Under the pieces are notes generated by a model. It was not told the origin of the DNA, ran no database searches, and worked only from the letters and a program-made list of their open reading frames with translations. Source: Chloroflexota bacterium (lineage in GTDB: Bacteria; Chloroflexota; DTOL01; JACQYG01). Taken from it: DNA of 13,947 nt. The position numbers and the translations under genes are program-made. Where the stretch lies: assembly GCA_016208345.1 (NCBI GenBank), contig JACQYG010000118.1, positions 1-13,947 of the forward strand, read 5' to 3'. Positions 5,232 through 13,002 of the stretch are shown in pieces (position 1 is the first letter of the stretch; the number at the start of each line of letters is the position of its first letter).

Positions 5232-6407
5232 ATGAAGCCGAAAATCGGTCTCTTGGCGCTTGGCATCGCCTTAATTCTAGCCCTGGGCGTCGGCTTTGTG
5301 CTCCTGTTGGCCCAGGGCACGCGGGCTAGGCCGAAGGCTACTCCTACGTCTACCCCGGTAGCCGCGCGCACCGAGCCCACTAGATCCTCCAGTCCGACGG
5401 CAACGGCCCCAACATCTACCATGGTGGTGACACCGACTTCGTCAGGAGAAAGATTGACGCTGAAAAGCCAACCCCCTCTGGCGCTGCGGGACTGGCCGCG
5501 GCCAATCGGAGACAACGGTCTGGGCATCCACTTTCTCGGCGATGCCTATTACAGCGAAGACGAGCTGGACCGCCAGATCGCCCGAATGGTCGAAATGCAC
5601 ATGAAGTGGACCGTGGTCGTCTATGGCGATGAGATCCAACTGGAAAAGGCGGCGAAGCGCTTACAGGCCGCCGGCATCATGGCGGTATGGCGAAAGATGC
5701 TCCGACCAAATGAGGCTTACTTCGGCTGGGAACGGGATGTGAACTTGCTCCAGCGATTGGGGATGGCACCGTATATGCAGCTCTACAATGAGCCGAGCCT
5801 ACCAGAGGAGTGGGATGGCAAGCCCGCAGACCGCACTCTTTTTTTGAAGAATTTGCTTCAGGCCTCCCGGGACGTCTATAACGCCGGCGGGCTGGTGGGG
5901 TGGCAGTTCGTTAACCAGGATTGGCTGATCTCTGCCATCAGGGAACTGAAAGCACGGCAAGGCGAGGCTATATTCAACCGCATGTTCTTTGTCCCCCATT
6001 CCTATGGCCTGAACCATCCGCCTGACTACACCGAGGACGTAAACTCCGTTCTGGGCTTCCTGGTCTTCGCCGATATCTATCAAAAAGAAGCTGGGAAGCT
6101 GCTGCCCATGGTGGTGGGCGAAGGCGGCTGGAAGTACAAGGCCACCGATGACCACCGCTTCCCCAAAGTGGACGACAACCTGCACCGAAACTATCACCTG
6201 GCGGTTTTCAACTGGTTTCGCGCCGGAAAGCTATCCAATGGCCAGGCCCTGCCCGATTATCTTTTCGCCTTTTGTCCCTGGATATTGTCGGGCAAACTCG
6301 AGGGCAGCGCCTGGTACGACAGCTTCGAGGGCGATCGGGTCCTGACCATCAATGCCGTGAAATCCTTGTCTCCTTTCGTCCGCAAGTTTAGCTGGGATCA
6401 GCGCTAG
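5232..6407 (+). CDS. Membrane-anchored glycoside-hydrolase-like TIM-barrel protein
   Basis: The 391-residue protein has an N-terminal hydrophobic anchor (about residues 5-29, no lipobox cysteine). A Thr/Ser/Pro linker to about residue 75 follows, then a domain beginning NGLGIHFLGDAYYSE. Its layout resembles clan GH-A hydrolases: LYNEP places E187 after Asn like the acid/base of that clan, and VVGEGGW places E297 like the nucleophile at a strand end. W/Y-rich segments and HSYGLNHPPDY fit a sugar-binding barrel. No specific GH family or substrate can be named. The start at 5232 is chosen because it follows a ribosome-binding site and a promoter, while the in-frame ATG at 5178 overlaps that promoter. 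It is probably exposed at the cell surface. Downstream, 40 bases away, lie lysO fragments that look unrelated. Confidence 0.75.
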   Translation: MKPKIGLLALGIALILALGVGFVLLLAQGTRARPKATPTSTPVAARTEPTRSSSPTATAPTSTMVVTPTSSGERLTLKSQPPLALRDWPRPIGDNGLGIHFLGDAYYSEDELDRQIARMVEMHMKWTVVVYGDEIQLEKAAKRLQAAGIMAVWRKMLRPNEAYFGWERDVNLLQRLGMAPYMQLYNEPSLPEEWDGKPADRTLFLKNLLQASRDVYNAGGLVGWQFVNQDWLISAIRELKARQGEAIFNRMFFVPHSYGLNHPPDYTEDVNSVLGFLVFADIYQKEAGKLLPMVVGEGGWKYKATDDHRFPKVDDNLHRNYHLAVFNWFRAGKLSNGQALPDYLFAFCPWILSGKLEGSAWYDSFEGDRVLTINAVKSLSPFVRKFSWDQR

Positions 6408-6447
6408 TTCGTCAACCAGTGTCGGCACTATATGTGGATGGTTCACC

Positions 6448-6600
6448 ATGGGCACCAGCATCAGCACCGATGGAGGGCTTCTGGACAACCTGCCGGTCAT
6501 GGGCACCCAGGCCCTGATCCTGGCCTTGGCCGCCGCTGGTGGCAGTATTGTCCTGGTATGGCTGTGGGAAAGGCTCCTGAGCAGAAGGGGTGAGAGGTGA
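6448..6600 (+). pseudogene. LysO-type exporter, first subunit, N-terminally truncated remnant
   Basis: A 50-codon frame reads MGTSISTDGGLLDNLPVMG followed by a membrane helix (ALILALAAAGGSIVLVWLW) and a basic end. This matches the middle of the DUF340/LysO first domain, where a GIxIG-like turn leads into LPxLGxxALLLALA and GSxLxxWLL. The first membrane helix expected before it is missing; upstream in frame there is only sequence overlapping the end of the hydrolase gene. Its stop overlaps the start of the next fragment, as in split two-gene LysO systems. I infer loss of the 5' part. Short expression from ATG 6448 is possible, but a functional exporter is not expected. No good ribosome-binding site is seen. 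Confidence 0.45.
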
Positions 6601-6803
6601 CCTGGCTGATATTGGCCTCGGTGCTGGGAGGCATCCTGGCCGGTAGCCTGGGCCTTTTGCCCAGAGCCTACACCGCGGCGTTGGATACGATAACCGCTGC
6701 CGCCTTGGGGCTAACGCTCTTCGGGGTCGGCATCGACCTGGGGCGCAGCAGGGGCGCCTGGCGCGCGCTCAGAAAGCTGGGCCTCACTGGTAAAGAAACC
6801 TGA
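6597..6803 (+). pseudogene. LysO-type exporter, second subunit, C-terminally truncated remnant
   Basis: GTG 6597 overlaps the previous stop (GTGA) and opens 68 codons with two membrane segments (WLILASVLGGILAGSLGLL and a second around ALGLTLFGVGIDLG). The last stretch, with GIDLGRSRGAWRALRKLG, is the LysO/DUF340 hallmark. The family continues for well over 100 more residues with further helices and charged residues for transport. Here the frame runs into TGKET and a stop that abuts the stop of the convergent DUF4446 gene. The gene has therefore lost its 3' part. LysO exports lysine and thialysine in E. coli. With both subunits cut, this pair is probably dead. Confidence 0.5.
6786..6797. repeat. 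Half of the short palindrome, copy D (ACTGGTAAAGAA)
   Basis: Only the right half of the copy A/C sequence is present, sharing 11 identical bases with copy C. It coincides with the point where the second lysO fragment loses family similarity. Confidence 0.25.
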
Positions 6804-7304
6804 CTAGACCGTCATCTGGGCCTGTTGCAAGGCCTGCTTTTCTTCCGCCGAGAGGGGATAGGATGACAGGCCCTTCTTGATGGCCTTGGCGTAGACGCGC
6901 ATCTCGGAGCGGCCATAAAGCGACGAAAGGACGATGCCATCGCCGTTCGCGTCCAGGAGGGCAATGGCAAAACTCTGGTCACCGCCCATGTCGGGGAACG
7001 GATTGTAGCGCACCAGTCCCACGCGTTGCACGCTGCGGCTGAAGGCCACCTCCAGGCGCTGGCACAGATCGGTCAGGTTATCCACCCTGGCACCGGTCTG
7101 GTCAACCCGCTGTAGAAGTTGAGCCAACGCTGTCTCCAGGTTTTCTCCGCTGGCTCCCTTCATCAACGCTCGATAGTGTCTTAGCACTTGCTCCGTTCGG
7201 AACTGCAATAAGAAGACCCAAACTACCAGTACGAATGTCAGGGCGGTCAGGAGCACAACGATCATGGGCGCGAAGTTATTGAAGAACTGATTCAGGCCTT
7301 CCAC
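6804..7304 (-). CDS. DUF4446 family membrane-anchored protein
   Basis: The 166-residue protein has one N-terminal membrane segment (about residues 13-34). A charged coiled-coil stretch follows (ETALAQLLQRVDQTGARVDNL), then a compact domain with VRYNPFPDMGGDQSFAIALLD, VLSSLYGRSEMRVYAKAI and a closing YPLSAEEKQAL, all marks of DUF4446. The function is unknown. The start is GTG 7304, with GGAGGAG ideally placed before it. The gene follows the GTPase gene by only 10 bases, so the two are surely co-transcribed. Its stop abuts the stop of the convergent lysO remnant, leaving no room for a terminator of either transcript between them. Confidence 0.9.
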   Translation of the reverse strand: MEGLNQFFNNFAPMIVVLLTALTFVLVVWVFLLQFRTEQVLRHYRALMKGASGENLETALAQLLQRVDQTGARVDNLTDLCQRLEVAFSRSVQRVGLVRYNPFPDMGGDQSFAIALLDANGDGIVLSSLYGRSEMRVYAKAIKKGLSSYPLSAEEKQALQQAQMTV

Positions 7305-7314
7305 CTCTCCTCCT

Positions 7315-8631
7315 TTAGCCCTTGGCCAGCCTGGATTTCAGCACCGCCGCCAGGTCGGGATACGACCTCTCCTCCAACTCGTAGCGCACTCGTACGCAGG
7401 GCTTATCTATCTTTACCACCCGCCTCAAGTCTATGGGCGTGGCGATGATCACCAGGTCACAGGGCGTGGCGGCGATGGTCTCCCCCAGCTCCTGGGTCTG
7501 CTTATCGCCATAGCCCATGGCCGGCAGAAGCGCCCCGGTCCCGGGATACTTTCGATACGTGTCGATGATGGAGCCCACGGCATAAGGCCGTGGATCTACG
7601 ATGTCCTTAGCCCCGAAGCGCTGAGCAGCCACGACGCCAGCGCCGTAGCTCATCCCCCCATGGGTGAGGGTGGGGCCGTCCTCCACCACCAGCACCTTTT
7701 TGTCCAGGATCGCCGCCGGGTCGTCCACGAAGATGGGTGAAGCAGCCTCCCCCACCGTAGCCCGGGGATTGAGCGCGGTCACACTGGCCTTTACCGCCTC
7801 GACGTCTTCCGGCCTGGCGGTATCCACCTTGTTGATCACCACCACATCCGCCATCCTCAGATTGGCCTCACCGGGGTGGTAGGAAAGCTCGTGGCCCGGC
7901 CGATGCGGGTCAGCAACGACTATATGCACATCAGGCTTATAGAACGGAAGGTCGTTGTTGCCCCCGTCCCAGACGATGACCTCGGCCTCTTTCTCCGCCT
8001 CGCTCAGGATGTGGCCATAGTCTACGCCGGCGTAGACCACCATACCCCGGTTGAGGTGTGGCTCGTACTCCTCCCGCTCCTCGATGGTGCAGTGCTGCCG
8101 GTCCAGATCCTCGTAGGAGGCAAAACGCTGGCAGGCCTGGGCCGCCAGGTCGCCGTAGGGCATGGGGTGGCGCACCACCACGACGCGCTTGCCCATGCCC
8201 TTCAATATGTCGCATACCCGCCGGGTGGTCTGGCTCTTGCCGGAGCCGGTTCGCACGGCGCACACCGCCACCACCGGGATCCGCGACCGAAGCATGGTGG
8301 TCTCCCCGCCCATGAGCCGGAAATCGGCGCCGGCGGCCAGGACCTGGGAGGCCTTGTGCATAACGTACTCGTGCGAGACATCGCTGTAAGCGAAAACCAC
8401 CTGATCAGCACCAAGCTCTCGGATCAACTCATCCAAACGATCCTCAGTGTAGATAGGGATGCCCTCCGGGTAGATGGTGCCGGCCAAACTGGCCGGATAG
8501 ACCCTGCCTTCGATATCGGGGATCTGCGTGGCGGTGAAGGCCACCACCCGATAGGCAGGGTTGTCTCGAAAGTAAACGTTGAAGTTGTGAAAGTCTCGCC
8601 CCGCCGCACCCATGATGATGATCTTGTCCAT
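7315..8631 (-). CDS. Cyclic 2,3-diphosphoglycerate synthetase-like GTPase
   Basis: The 438-residue protein starts with a Rossmann-like domain (IIIMGAAGRDFHNFNVYFRD) and continues into a P-loop NTPase domain. Walker A is TGSGKS (residues 128-133), WDGGNND lies at about 221-227, and NKVD at 267-270 is the guanine-specificity motif. The order and length match the family of cyclic 2,3-diphosphoglycerate synthetase, known from methanogens such as Methanothermus fervidus, where it closes 2,3-diphosphoglycerate into the cyclic thermoprotectant. Bacterial members are widespread and mostly uncharacterised, so the substrate here is unproven. It sits 54 bases behind the phosphate acyltransferase gene and 10 bases before DUF4446. 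The ribosome-binding site (GAGGAG) is rather far from the ATG. Confidence 0.85.
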   Translation of the reverse strand: MDKIIIMGAAGRDFHNFNVYFRDNPAYRVVAFTATQIPDIEGRVYPASLAGTIYPEGIPIYTEDRLDELIRELGADQVVFAYSDVSHEYVMHKASQVLAAGADFRLMGGETTMLRSRIPVVAVCAVRTGSGKSQTTRRVCDILKGMGKRVVVVRHPMPYGDLAAQACQRFASYEDLDRQHCTIEEREEYEPHLNRGMVVYAGVDYGHILSEAEKEAEVIVWDGGNNDLPFYKPDVHIVVADPHRPGHELSYHPGEANLRMADVVVINKVDTARPEDVEAVKASVTALNPRATVGEAASPIFVDDPAAILDKKVLVVEDGPTLTHGGMSYGAGVVAAQRFGAKDIVDPRPYAVGSIIDTYRKYPGTGALLPAMGYGDKQTQELGETIAATPCDLVIIATPIDLRRVVKIDKPCVRVRYELEERSYPDLAAVLKSRLAKG

Positions 8632-8685
8632 AAAGGGACTACCGCTCCTCGCTACTTACTGGATCACAACCCTCAGGTTGTCGGG

Positions 8686-9588
8686 CTAGGCCGCCAGAAC
8701 CACACCTAGCGCAATAGACACCACCCGGGTTTCATGGGGGTCGGCTCGCGAGCCCACCACCAGGGGCACCCTGGCTCCCGTCACGATACCCGCCATCCGG
8801 CCTTTGGCGAAATAGGTGACGCCCTTGGCCATGATATTGCCGGCCTCCACATCGGGCGTGATCAGGACATCTGCCGCCCCTGCCACCGGGCTCTCCAGGC
8901 CCTCGAGCTTCGCCACTTTAGAGGACATGGCCGCGTCCAGGGTGATGGGGCCATCGACGACGGCGCCCTGAGCACTCCAGCGTTTTTCCATCCGCGCCAG
9001 GCCGGCCGCCTCGACCGTCACAGGCAGGTTCGGGTTGACCTCGGAGATCGCCGCCAGGAGCGCGACCTTTGGTTCAACCACACCCAGTTTGTGAGCCACC
9101 TGGATGGCATTCTGGATGATCTCGACCTTCTGCTCCATAGTAGGGTAGAGCACCACGCCGCCATCGGAGATCAGGATCAACCGATCCAGCCCCGGCACCT
9201 CGAAAACCCCCACATGGGTGAGGAGCGCCCCGGTGACCAGCCCGGCCCTGGGGTCCAGCGCCGCCCTCAGAAACTCAGGGGTGTCTACCTTGCCCTTCAC
9301 TGCTACCCTGGCCCGACCCTCTCTCACCAGCTCCATCACCATCCGGGCGGCGGACCGGGGGTCACCTACGTCCAGGATCTCCATGTCACCTATGCCGATG
9401 TCAGCCGCCCGTGCCGCCTTCTCCACCGCTGCCTGATCACCGACCAACAGGCAGCGGGCGATGCCCTGATCCTGCACCTCTCGGGCCGCGGCCACGACCT
9501 CCGCATCGTTGGCGGCGGCGATGGCAATGGTGGTGGGACCAACCTTCCTGGCCATCTCGCGCAATTGGACGAAGCTCCTCACCGCCAT
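8686..9588 (-). CDS. Phosphate acetyl/butyryltransferase family protein
   Basis: This 300-residue protein belongs to the PTA/PTB family, which swaps an acyl group between CoA and phosphate. Visible marks are the N-terminal IAIAAANDAEVVAAAREVQ, VKGKVDTPEFLRAAL, ISDGGVVLYPTMEQKVEI and the C-terminal DVLITPDVEAGNIMAKG with FAKGRMAGIVTGARVPLV. Length and motifs fit phosphate butyryltransferase rather than the longer bacterial Pta or PlsX. No butyrate or acetate kinase gene follows, which is the usual partner; the GTPase gene takes that place. It may link acyl-CoA and acyl-phosphate pools to the fatty-acid genes upstream, but that is inference. It starts 25 bases behind tatC with a modest AAGG motif before the ATG. 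Confidence 0.88.
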   Translation of the reverse strand: MAVRSFVQLREMARKVGPTTIAIAAANDAEVVAAAREVQDQGIARCLLVGDQAAVEKAARAADIGIGDMEILDVGDPRSAARMVMELVREGRARVAVKGKVDTPEFLRAALDPRAGLVTGALLTHVGVFEVPGLDRLILISDGGVVLYPTMEQKVEIIQNAIQVAHKLGVVEPKVALLAAISEVNPNLPVTVEAAGLARMEKRWSAQGAVVDGPITLDAAMSSKVAKLEGLESPVAGAADVLITPDVEAGNIMAKGVTYFAKGRMAGIVTGARVPLVVGSRADPHETRVVSIALGVVLAA

Positions 9589-9613
9589 GGCCTGATACCT
9601 TTTTACTAGGAAA

Positions 9614-10495
9614 TCAGCGGGCCAGCTTGGCCAGCCAAATGCCGATCTCGTAAAGCAGGATTATGGGCACCGCCACCAGGGTCTGGTTGACCGGGTCCGG
9701 AGTCGGTGTGGCAAAGGCTGCAACCACAAAGGCCACCAAAACAGCGTATTTGCGCCACCCGGCAAGCTGTGCGGCCGTGACCACTCGAAGCTTTGCCAGG
9801 AAGAAGACCACCAGGGGTGTCTCGAAAACCAGGCCGATCCAAAACAGGATCTGGGTAACGAAGGATATGTATTCGCCAATAGAAGGCAAGGGCTGAGCGA
9901 TGCCGCCGCCGAAAGTGAACAAGTACTTCAGCGCAAAAGGAAGCATCACAAAATAGGCGAAGGCCAAACCCAGCAGGAAGAGAGCGGTGGCGCCAGGGAC
10001 GAAGAAGAAGAGATAGCGTCTTTCCCGAGCGGTCAGGGCGGGCACCAGGAAGCGAAAGGCCTGATAAGCGATCACCGGCATGGCCAGGCACAGGCCGGCG
10101 ATCAACGCCACCTTGAAATAGACCAGGAACATCTCGGTGGGACGCGTGAAGATGGGCTTGATGCCGCCCTGGGGCAATGTCAGCTTCACTGTCAGCGCCG
10201 TTCCCGCGGGGAGCGTTAAGGGAACAGTATAGGGACCGGCGGCCGAGATCGGGGAGCTCCCGGTAAAAAAGGCGGGGAAGGTGGCATCCTCTGCCAGCAC
10301 GATCCTGGTGGTCACCGGGACCCCCGGAAGGGTGATGTCCCGTATCGGCCGGAGCAGAAGGTCAAAGATCTGCCCGGTGAAAATCAAGCAAAAGGCAGTG
10401 GCCACGGCCAGGGCCAGGAGTGATTTGATAATGCGTTGGCGCAGCTCATCCAGGTGCTCCATGAGCGACATTTTGTTTGTTTCGTCCATATCCAT
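9614..10495 (-). CDS. tatC: Sec-independent protein translocase subunit TatC
   Basis: TatC is the receptor of the twin-arginine pathway in the inner membrane, recognising folded, cofactor-loaded precursors. The N-terminal SLMEHLDELRQRII, then RPTEMFLVYFKVAL, VPALTARERRY, VFETPLVVFFL and ATPTPDPVNQTLVAVPI are all present, including the glutamates and the aspartate matching E. coli E15, E103 and D211. It has about six membrane helices. At 293 residues it is longer than E. coli TatC (258) because residues about 52-112, in the first extracytoplasmic loop, carry an insertion rich in Pro, Thr and Val. No tatA or tatB gene is in the window. Two or three Met codons near the start are possible; none has a good ribosome-binding site. 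Confidence 0.95.
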   Translation of the reverse strand: MDMDETNKMSLMEHLDELRQRIIKSLLALAVATAFCLIFTGQIFDLLLRPIRDITLPGVPVTTRIVLAEDATFPAFFTGSSPISAAGPYTVPLTLPAGTALTVKLTLPQGGIKPIFTRPTEMFLVYFKVALIAGLCLAMPVIAYQAFRFLVPALTARERRYLFFFVPGATALFLLGLAFAYFVMLPFALKYLFTFGGGIAQPLPSIGEYISFVTQILFWIGLVFETPLVVFFLAKLRVVTAAQLAGWRKYAVLVAFVVAAFATPTPDPVNQTLVAVPIILLYEIGIWLAKLAR

Positions 10496-10516
10496 CGCGC
10501 CACGGTCGGCGGTAGA

Positions 10517-10756
10517 TCACTCTAGCTGTTCGTCCAGCAAATCGACCAAATCCTGAACTGTGGAAAGCTTGCGCGCCTGGAAATCGGGTATCTCAACGCC
10601 GAACTCCTCCTCCACGGTGGTAAGAAGCTCGACCAGCTCCACCGCGTCGGCATTTAGGTCGTCATAGAACGACGCCTCTGGCGACACCTCATCTTCGTCG
10701 ACCCCCAACTGCTCCACGATGATCCGCTTCAAACGCGCGTAGACGGGCAGAACCAC
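10517..10756 (-). CDS. Acyl carrier protein homologue lacking the phosphopantetheine serine
   Basis: The 79-residue acidic protein aligns end to end with bacterial [51 protein letters not shown] and [12 protein letters not shown] carries growing acyl chains on a 4'-phosphopantetheine arm attached to the serine of the DSL motif. Here that motif reads DAV, with Ala38 (codon complementary to 10643-10645) in place of serine. Everything around it is conserved, and one base change (TCG to GCG) would be enough. It starts with GTG, 41 bases behind nusB and 21 bases before tatC. It could be a non-acylated regulatory or structural paralogue, a recently inactivated copy, or a sequencing error. As written it cannot be a working acyl carrier. 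Confidence 0.88.
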   Translation of the reverse strand: MVLPVYARLKRIIVEQLGVDEDEVSPEASFYDDLNADAVELVELLTTVEEEFGVEIPDFQARKLSTVQDLVDLLDEQLE

Positions 10757-10797
10757 TTGCCTACCCCCTGCAGTCTCAGAACAGATGGGCCGGAAAA

Positions 10798-11217
10798 CTA
10801 GGCTGCCCTCCCCGCAACCTGTCTAGCCACCGTCCCCAGCACGCCGTTGACAAACTTCCCCGAGCTATCAGAGCCGTAAAGCTTTGCCAACTCTACCGCT
10901 TCGTTAATCGCCACCTTTATTGGCACCTGTTGGCATTTGGTTATCTCGTAAATGGCAAGGCGTAGGATATTGACATCGATTTTGGCCATTTGATCGATGG
11001 GCCAACTGGGCGCTGCCTTCTGCAACAGGTCGTCGATGAAACCCAGATTGGCCAAAACCCCTTGCACCAGGTCATGGGCAAACCCCAGGGCCTCCTCCGG
11101 CAACTGCACTTCCCGAATGCGCTCGGAGTACACCCGTTCTGGGGCGTGGCCAACGCAATCGACCTCAAACAGCGTCTCCAGGGCTATCACCCGGGCCTGA
11201 CGCCTGACCGCCTTCAC
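10798..11217 (-). CDS. nusB: Transcription antitermination factor NusB
   Basis: The 139-residue all-helical protein starts [17 protein letters not shown]. It ends with [49 protein letters not shown], the NusB hallmark of the C-terminal half. NusB pairs with NusE (S10) on boxA RNA to prevent premature termination in rRNA operons. The length is typical. The start is GTG 11217, with only a poor ribosome-binding site. It lies 53 bases behind the Asp23-family gene, an association also common in Firmicutes, where the two are neighbours downstream of accC. Confidence 0.95.
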   Translation of the reverse strand: MKAVRRQARVIALETLFEVDCVGHAPERVYSERIREVQLPEEALGFAHDLVQGVLANLGFIDDLLQKAAPSWPIDQMAKIDVNILRLAIYEITKCQQVPIKVAINEAVELAKLYGSDSSGKFVNGVLGTVARQVAGRAA

Positions 11218-11270
11218 TTCAAGCCCCGCACAAGACTAGCCAGCCACGCCATTTCAAAACAAGAGACCAT

Positions 11271-11603
11271 CTATTCCACGTCCTGAATATAGACGTTCAC
11301 CTCACGAACCGGCATGCCTACCATGTTGCCGATGGCCTGAGCAACCTCTTTCTGGATCTGCGTGCCTACCTGGTACATATTTGCTCCTGCCTCCACCACT
11401 ACATGGAGGTCCACCCAGACCGCCTCGTCTCTCACCTGAATCTTGACGCCCGAAGCAAAACCTTCCCGGCGCAGCAGCTTGCTCACACTGTTGGCCAGGT
11501 CGTGGCTCATCCGGACTACCCCGGGCACTGACAACGTGGTCAGGTAGGCGATGGTAGCCAATACGCCCGGCGCTATGCGCACCGTTCCCAGTTTTTCATC
11601 CAT
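11271..11603 (-). CDS. Asp23/Gls24 family envelope stress response protein
   Basis: The 110-residue protein begins LGTVRIAPGVLATIAYLTT and continues SVPGVVRM, VWVDLHVVVEAGANMYQVG and VREVNVYIQDVE, the alpha/beta Asp23 (DUF322) domain. Members in Firmicutes coat the inner face of the membrane and affect envelope stress. Here the single-domain form stands between accC and nusB, the conserved position of the YqhY-type paralogue linked to fatty-acid synthesis control in Bacillus. The ATG at 11603 is used because GGAGGCG stands before it; an in-frame extension to 11705 would run back over accC and has no family match. A role in balancing lipid synthesis is inferred from context. Confidence 0.9.
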   Translation of the reverse strand: MDEKLGTVRIAPGVLATIAYLTTLSVPGVVRMSHDLANSVSKLLRREGFASGVKIQVRDEAVWVDLHVVVEAGANMYQVGTQIQKEVAQAIGNMVGMPVREVNVYIQDVE

Positions 11604-11631
11604 AATAGTACGCCTCCACCAGGCCCAGGCC

Positions 11632-13002
11632 TCATTGCCCGCTGACCTGAGGCCACCCGCCCTCGGCCTCGCGCCGGTCCTGCAGGTAGGTGGTGCAGAA
11701 ATCACCGGCGGTGAAGCTAGAGTCGTTCATGATCTCCAAGGCCAACGGTATGGTCGTTTTCACTCCCACGACCATGCATTCAGAAAGCGCCCGCCTCATG
11801 CGTTCCACCGCTTCTTCCCGGCTCTCCCCCCAAACGATGATCTTGCCCAGAAGGGAGTCATAGCTGTCAGGAACAATGTAACCGGAGTGCAGATGCGAGT
11901 CCACCCGAACGCCTGGACCACCCGGTGGAACAAACAGTTTCACCTGGCCTGACTCCGGCGCGAAATCCCTTTCGGGGTCCTCAGCATTGATCCGGCACTC
12001 GATGGCGTGACCTCGGAAGGAGATGTCCTCCTGGCGAAGTGTCAGCGGCTGCCCATCGGCCAGCCTTAACTGCCACTTCACCAGGTCCACGCCGGTCACC
12101 ATCTCCGTGACCGGGTGTTCCACCTGGATGCGGGCGTTCACCTCCAGGAAGAAGAAGTCGCCCTGCCTGTCCACCAGGAACTCCACCGTACCCGCGTTGG
12201 TGTACCCCAGGACCCGGGCTGCTCTTACCGCGGCCTCGCCCAGTTGCCGGCGCATGGCCGGTGAAAGGCAAACCGAAGGGGACTCCTCAATGAGCTTCTG
12301 GTGGCGCCGTTGTATCGAGCACTCTCGCTCACCGAGATGGACCACGTGGCCGCTGGCGTCAGCCAGTATCTGCACTTCCACGTGCCGCGGCCCGGCAAGG
12401 TATTTCTCGACGTAGATGTCACCGCTTCCAAAGGCTGACTCTGCCTCCGCCCGAACCGTGGGGTAGGCCTCGGCCAACTCTTCAGGACCAGCCACCGACC
12501 TCAATCCCCGACCACCACCCCCGGCGACAGCCTTGAGCAGCACCGGGTACCCTATGCTCTGAGCGACCTCCTGGGCCATGGAAATGCTCTTAACCACCTC
12601 GTCGGTCCCTGGCAGCACCGGCAGCCCGGCATCCCTCATCAACTTCCGCGTGGCCGCCTTGTCTGAGACCGTCTCCAACACCGCGGCCCTGGGCCCCACG
12701 AAGGTGAGACCGCACTTGTCGCAGATCTCCGCAATGTAAGGGTTTTCGGCCAGAAAACCGTAACCCGGGTGCACTGCCTGGCAACCGGTCATCATGGCCG
12801 CGGTGATGACGTTAGGGATATTGAGGTAGCTCTTGGCCACCGCCGCGGGCCCGATGCAGACGGTTTCGTCGGCCAGACGCACGGGGAGGGAATCGGCATC
12901 GGCGTCGGAATAACCGATGACGCTCTTGATGCCCATCTCCCGACAGGCCCGGATCACCCGCAAGGCTATCTCGCCCCGATTGGCGACGAATACCTTGTTC
13001 AC
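11632..13002 (-). CDS. accC: Acetyl-CoA carboxylase biotin carboxylase subunit
   Basis: AccC carboxylates biotin on the BCCP protein with ATP and bicarbonate, the first step of malonyl-CoA formation. The 456 residues are full length. The ATP-grasp residues are present: K115, K157, the Gly loop AGGGGRG (160-166), H207 in RHVE, H234 and K236 in RRHQK, E274, E287, N289 and R291 of LEVNARIQVEHP, and R337 in ECRINAEDP. The enzyme should be active. The GTG start overlaps the fabG stop by four bases (GTGA), so translation is coupled. The partner genes accB and accAD are not in the window. The C-terminal tail (REAEGGWPQVSGQ) is unremarkable. Confidence 0.96.
   Translation of the reverse strand: MNKVFVANRGEIALRVIRACREMGIKSVIGYSDADADSLPVRLADETVCIGPAAVAKSYLNIPNVITAAMMTGCQAVHPGYGFLAENPYIAEICDKCGLTFVGPRAAVLETVSDKAATRKLMRDAGLPVLPGTDEVVKSISMAQEVAQSIGYPVLLKAVAGGGGRGLRSVAGPEELAEAYPTVRAEAESAFGSGDIYVEKYLAGPRHVEVQILADASGHVVHLGERECSIQRRHQKLIEESPSVCLSPAMRRQLGEAAVRAARVLGYTNAGTVEFLVDRQGDFFFLEVNARIQVEHPVTEMVTGVDLVKWQLRLADGQPLTLRQEDISFRGHAIECRINAEDPERDFAPESGQVKLFVPPGGPGVRVDSHLHSGYIVPDSYDSLLGKIIVWGESREEAVERMRRALSECMVVGVKTTIPLALEIMNDSSFTAGDFCTTYLQDRREAEGGWPQVSGQ

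Noticed and set aside
7876..9609. Two long + strand ORFs (277 and 291 codons) opposite the GTPase and acyltransferase genes
   Set aside because: They are antisense to well-identified genes, rich in His, Arg, Gly and Pro as expected for mirror frames of GC-rich DNA, and show no family features.
9595..9625. TTTTTACTAGGAAATCAGCGGGC as a fifth copy of the short palindrome
   Set aside because: It contains the end of tatC and lacks the GTAAAGAA arm; similarity is limited to a few bases.
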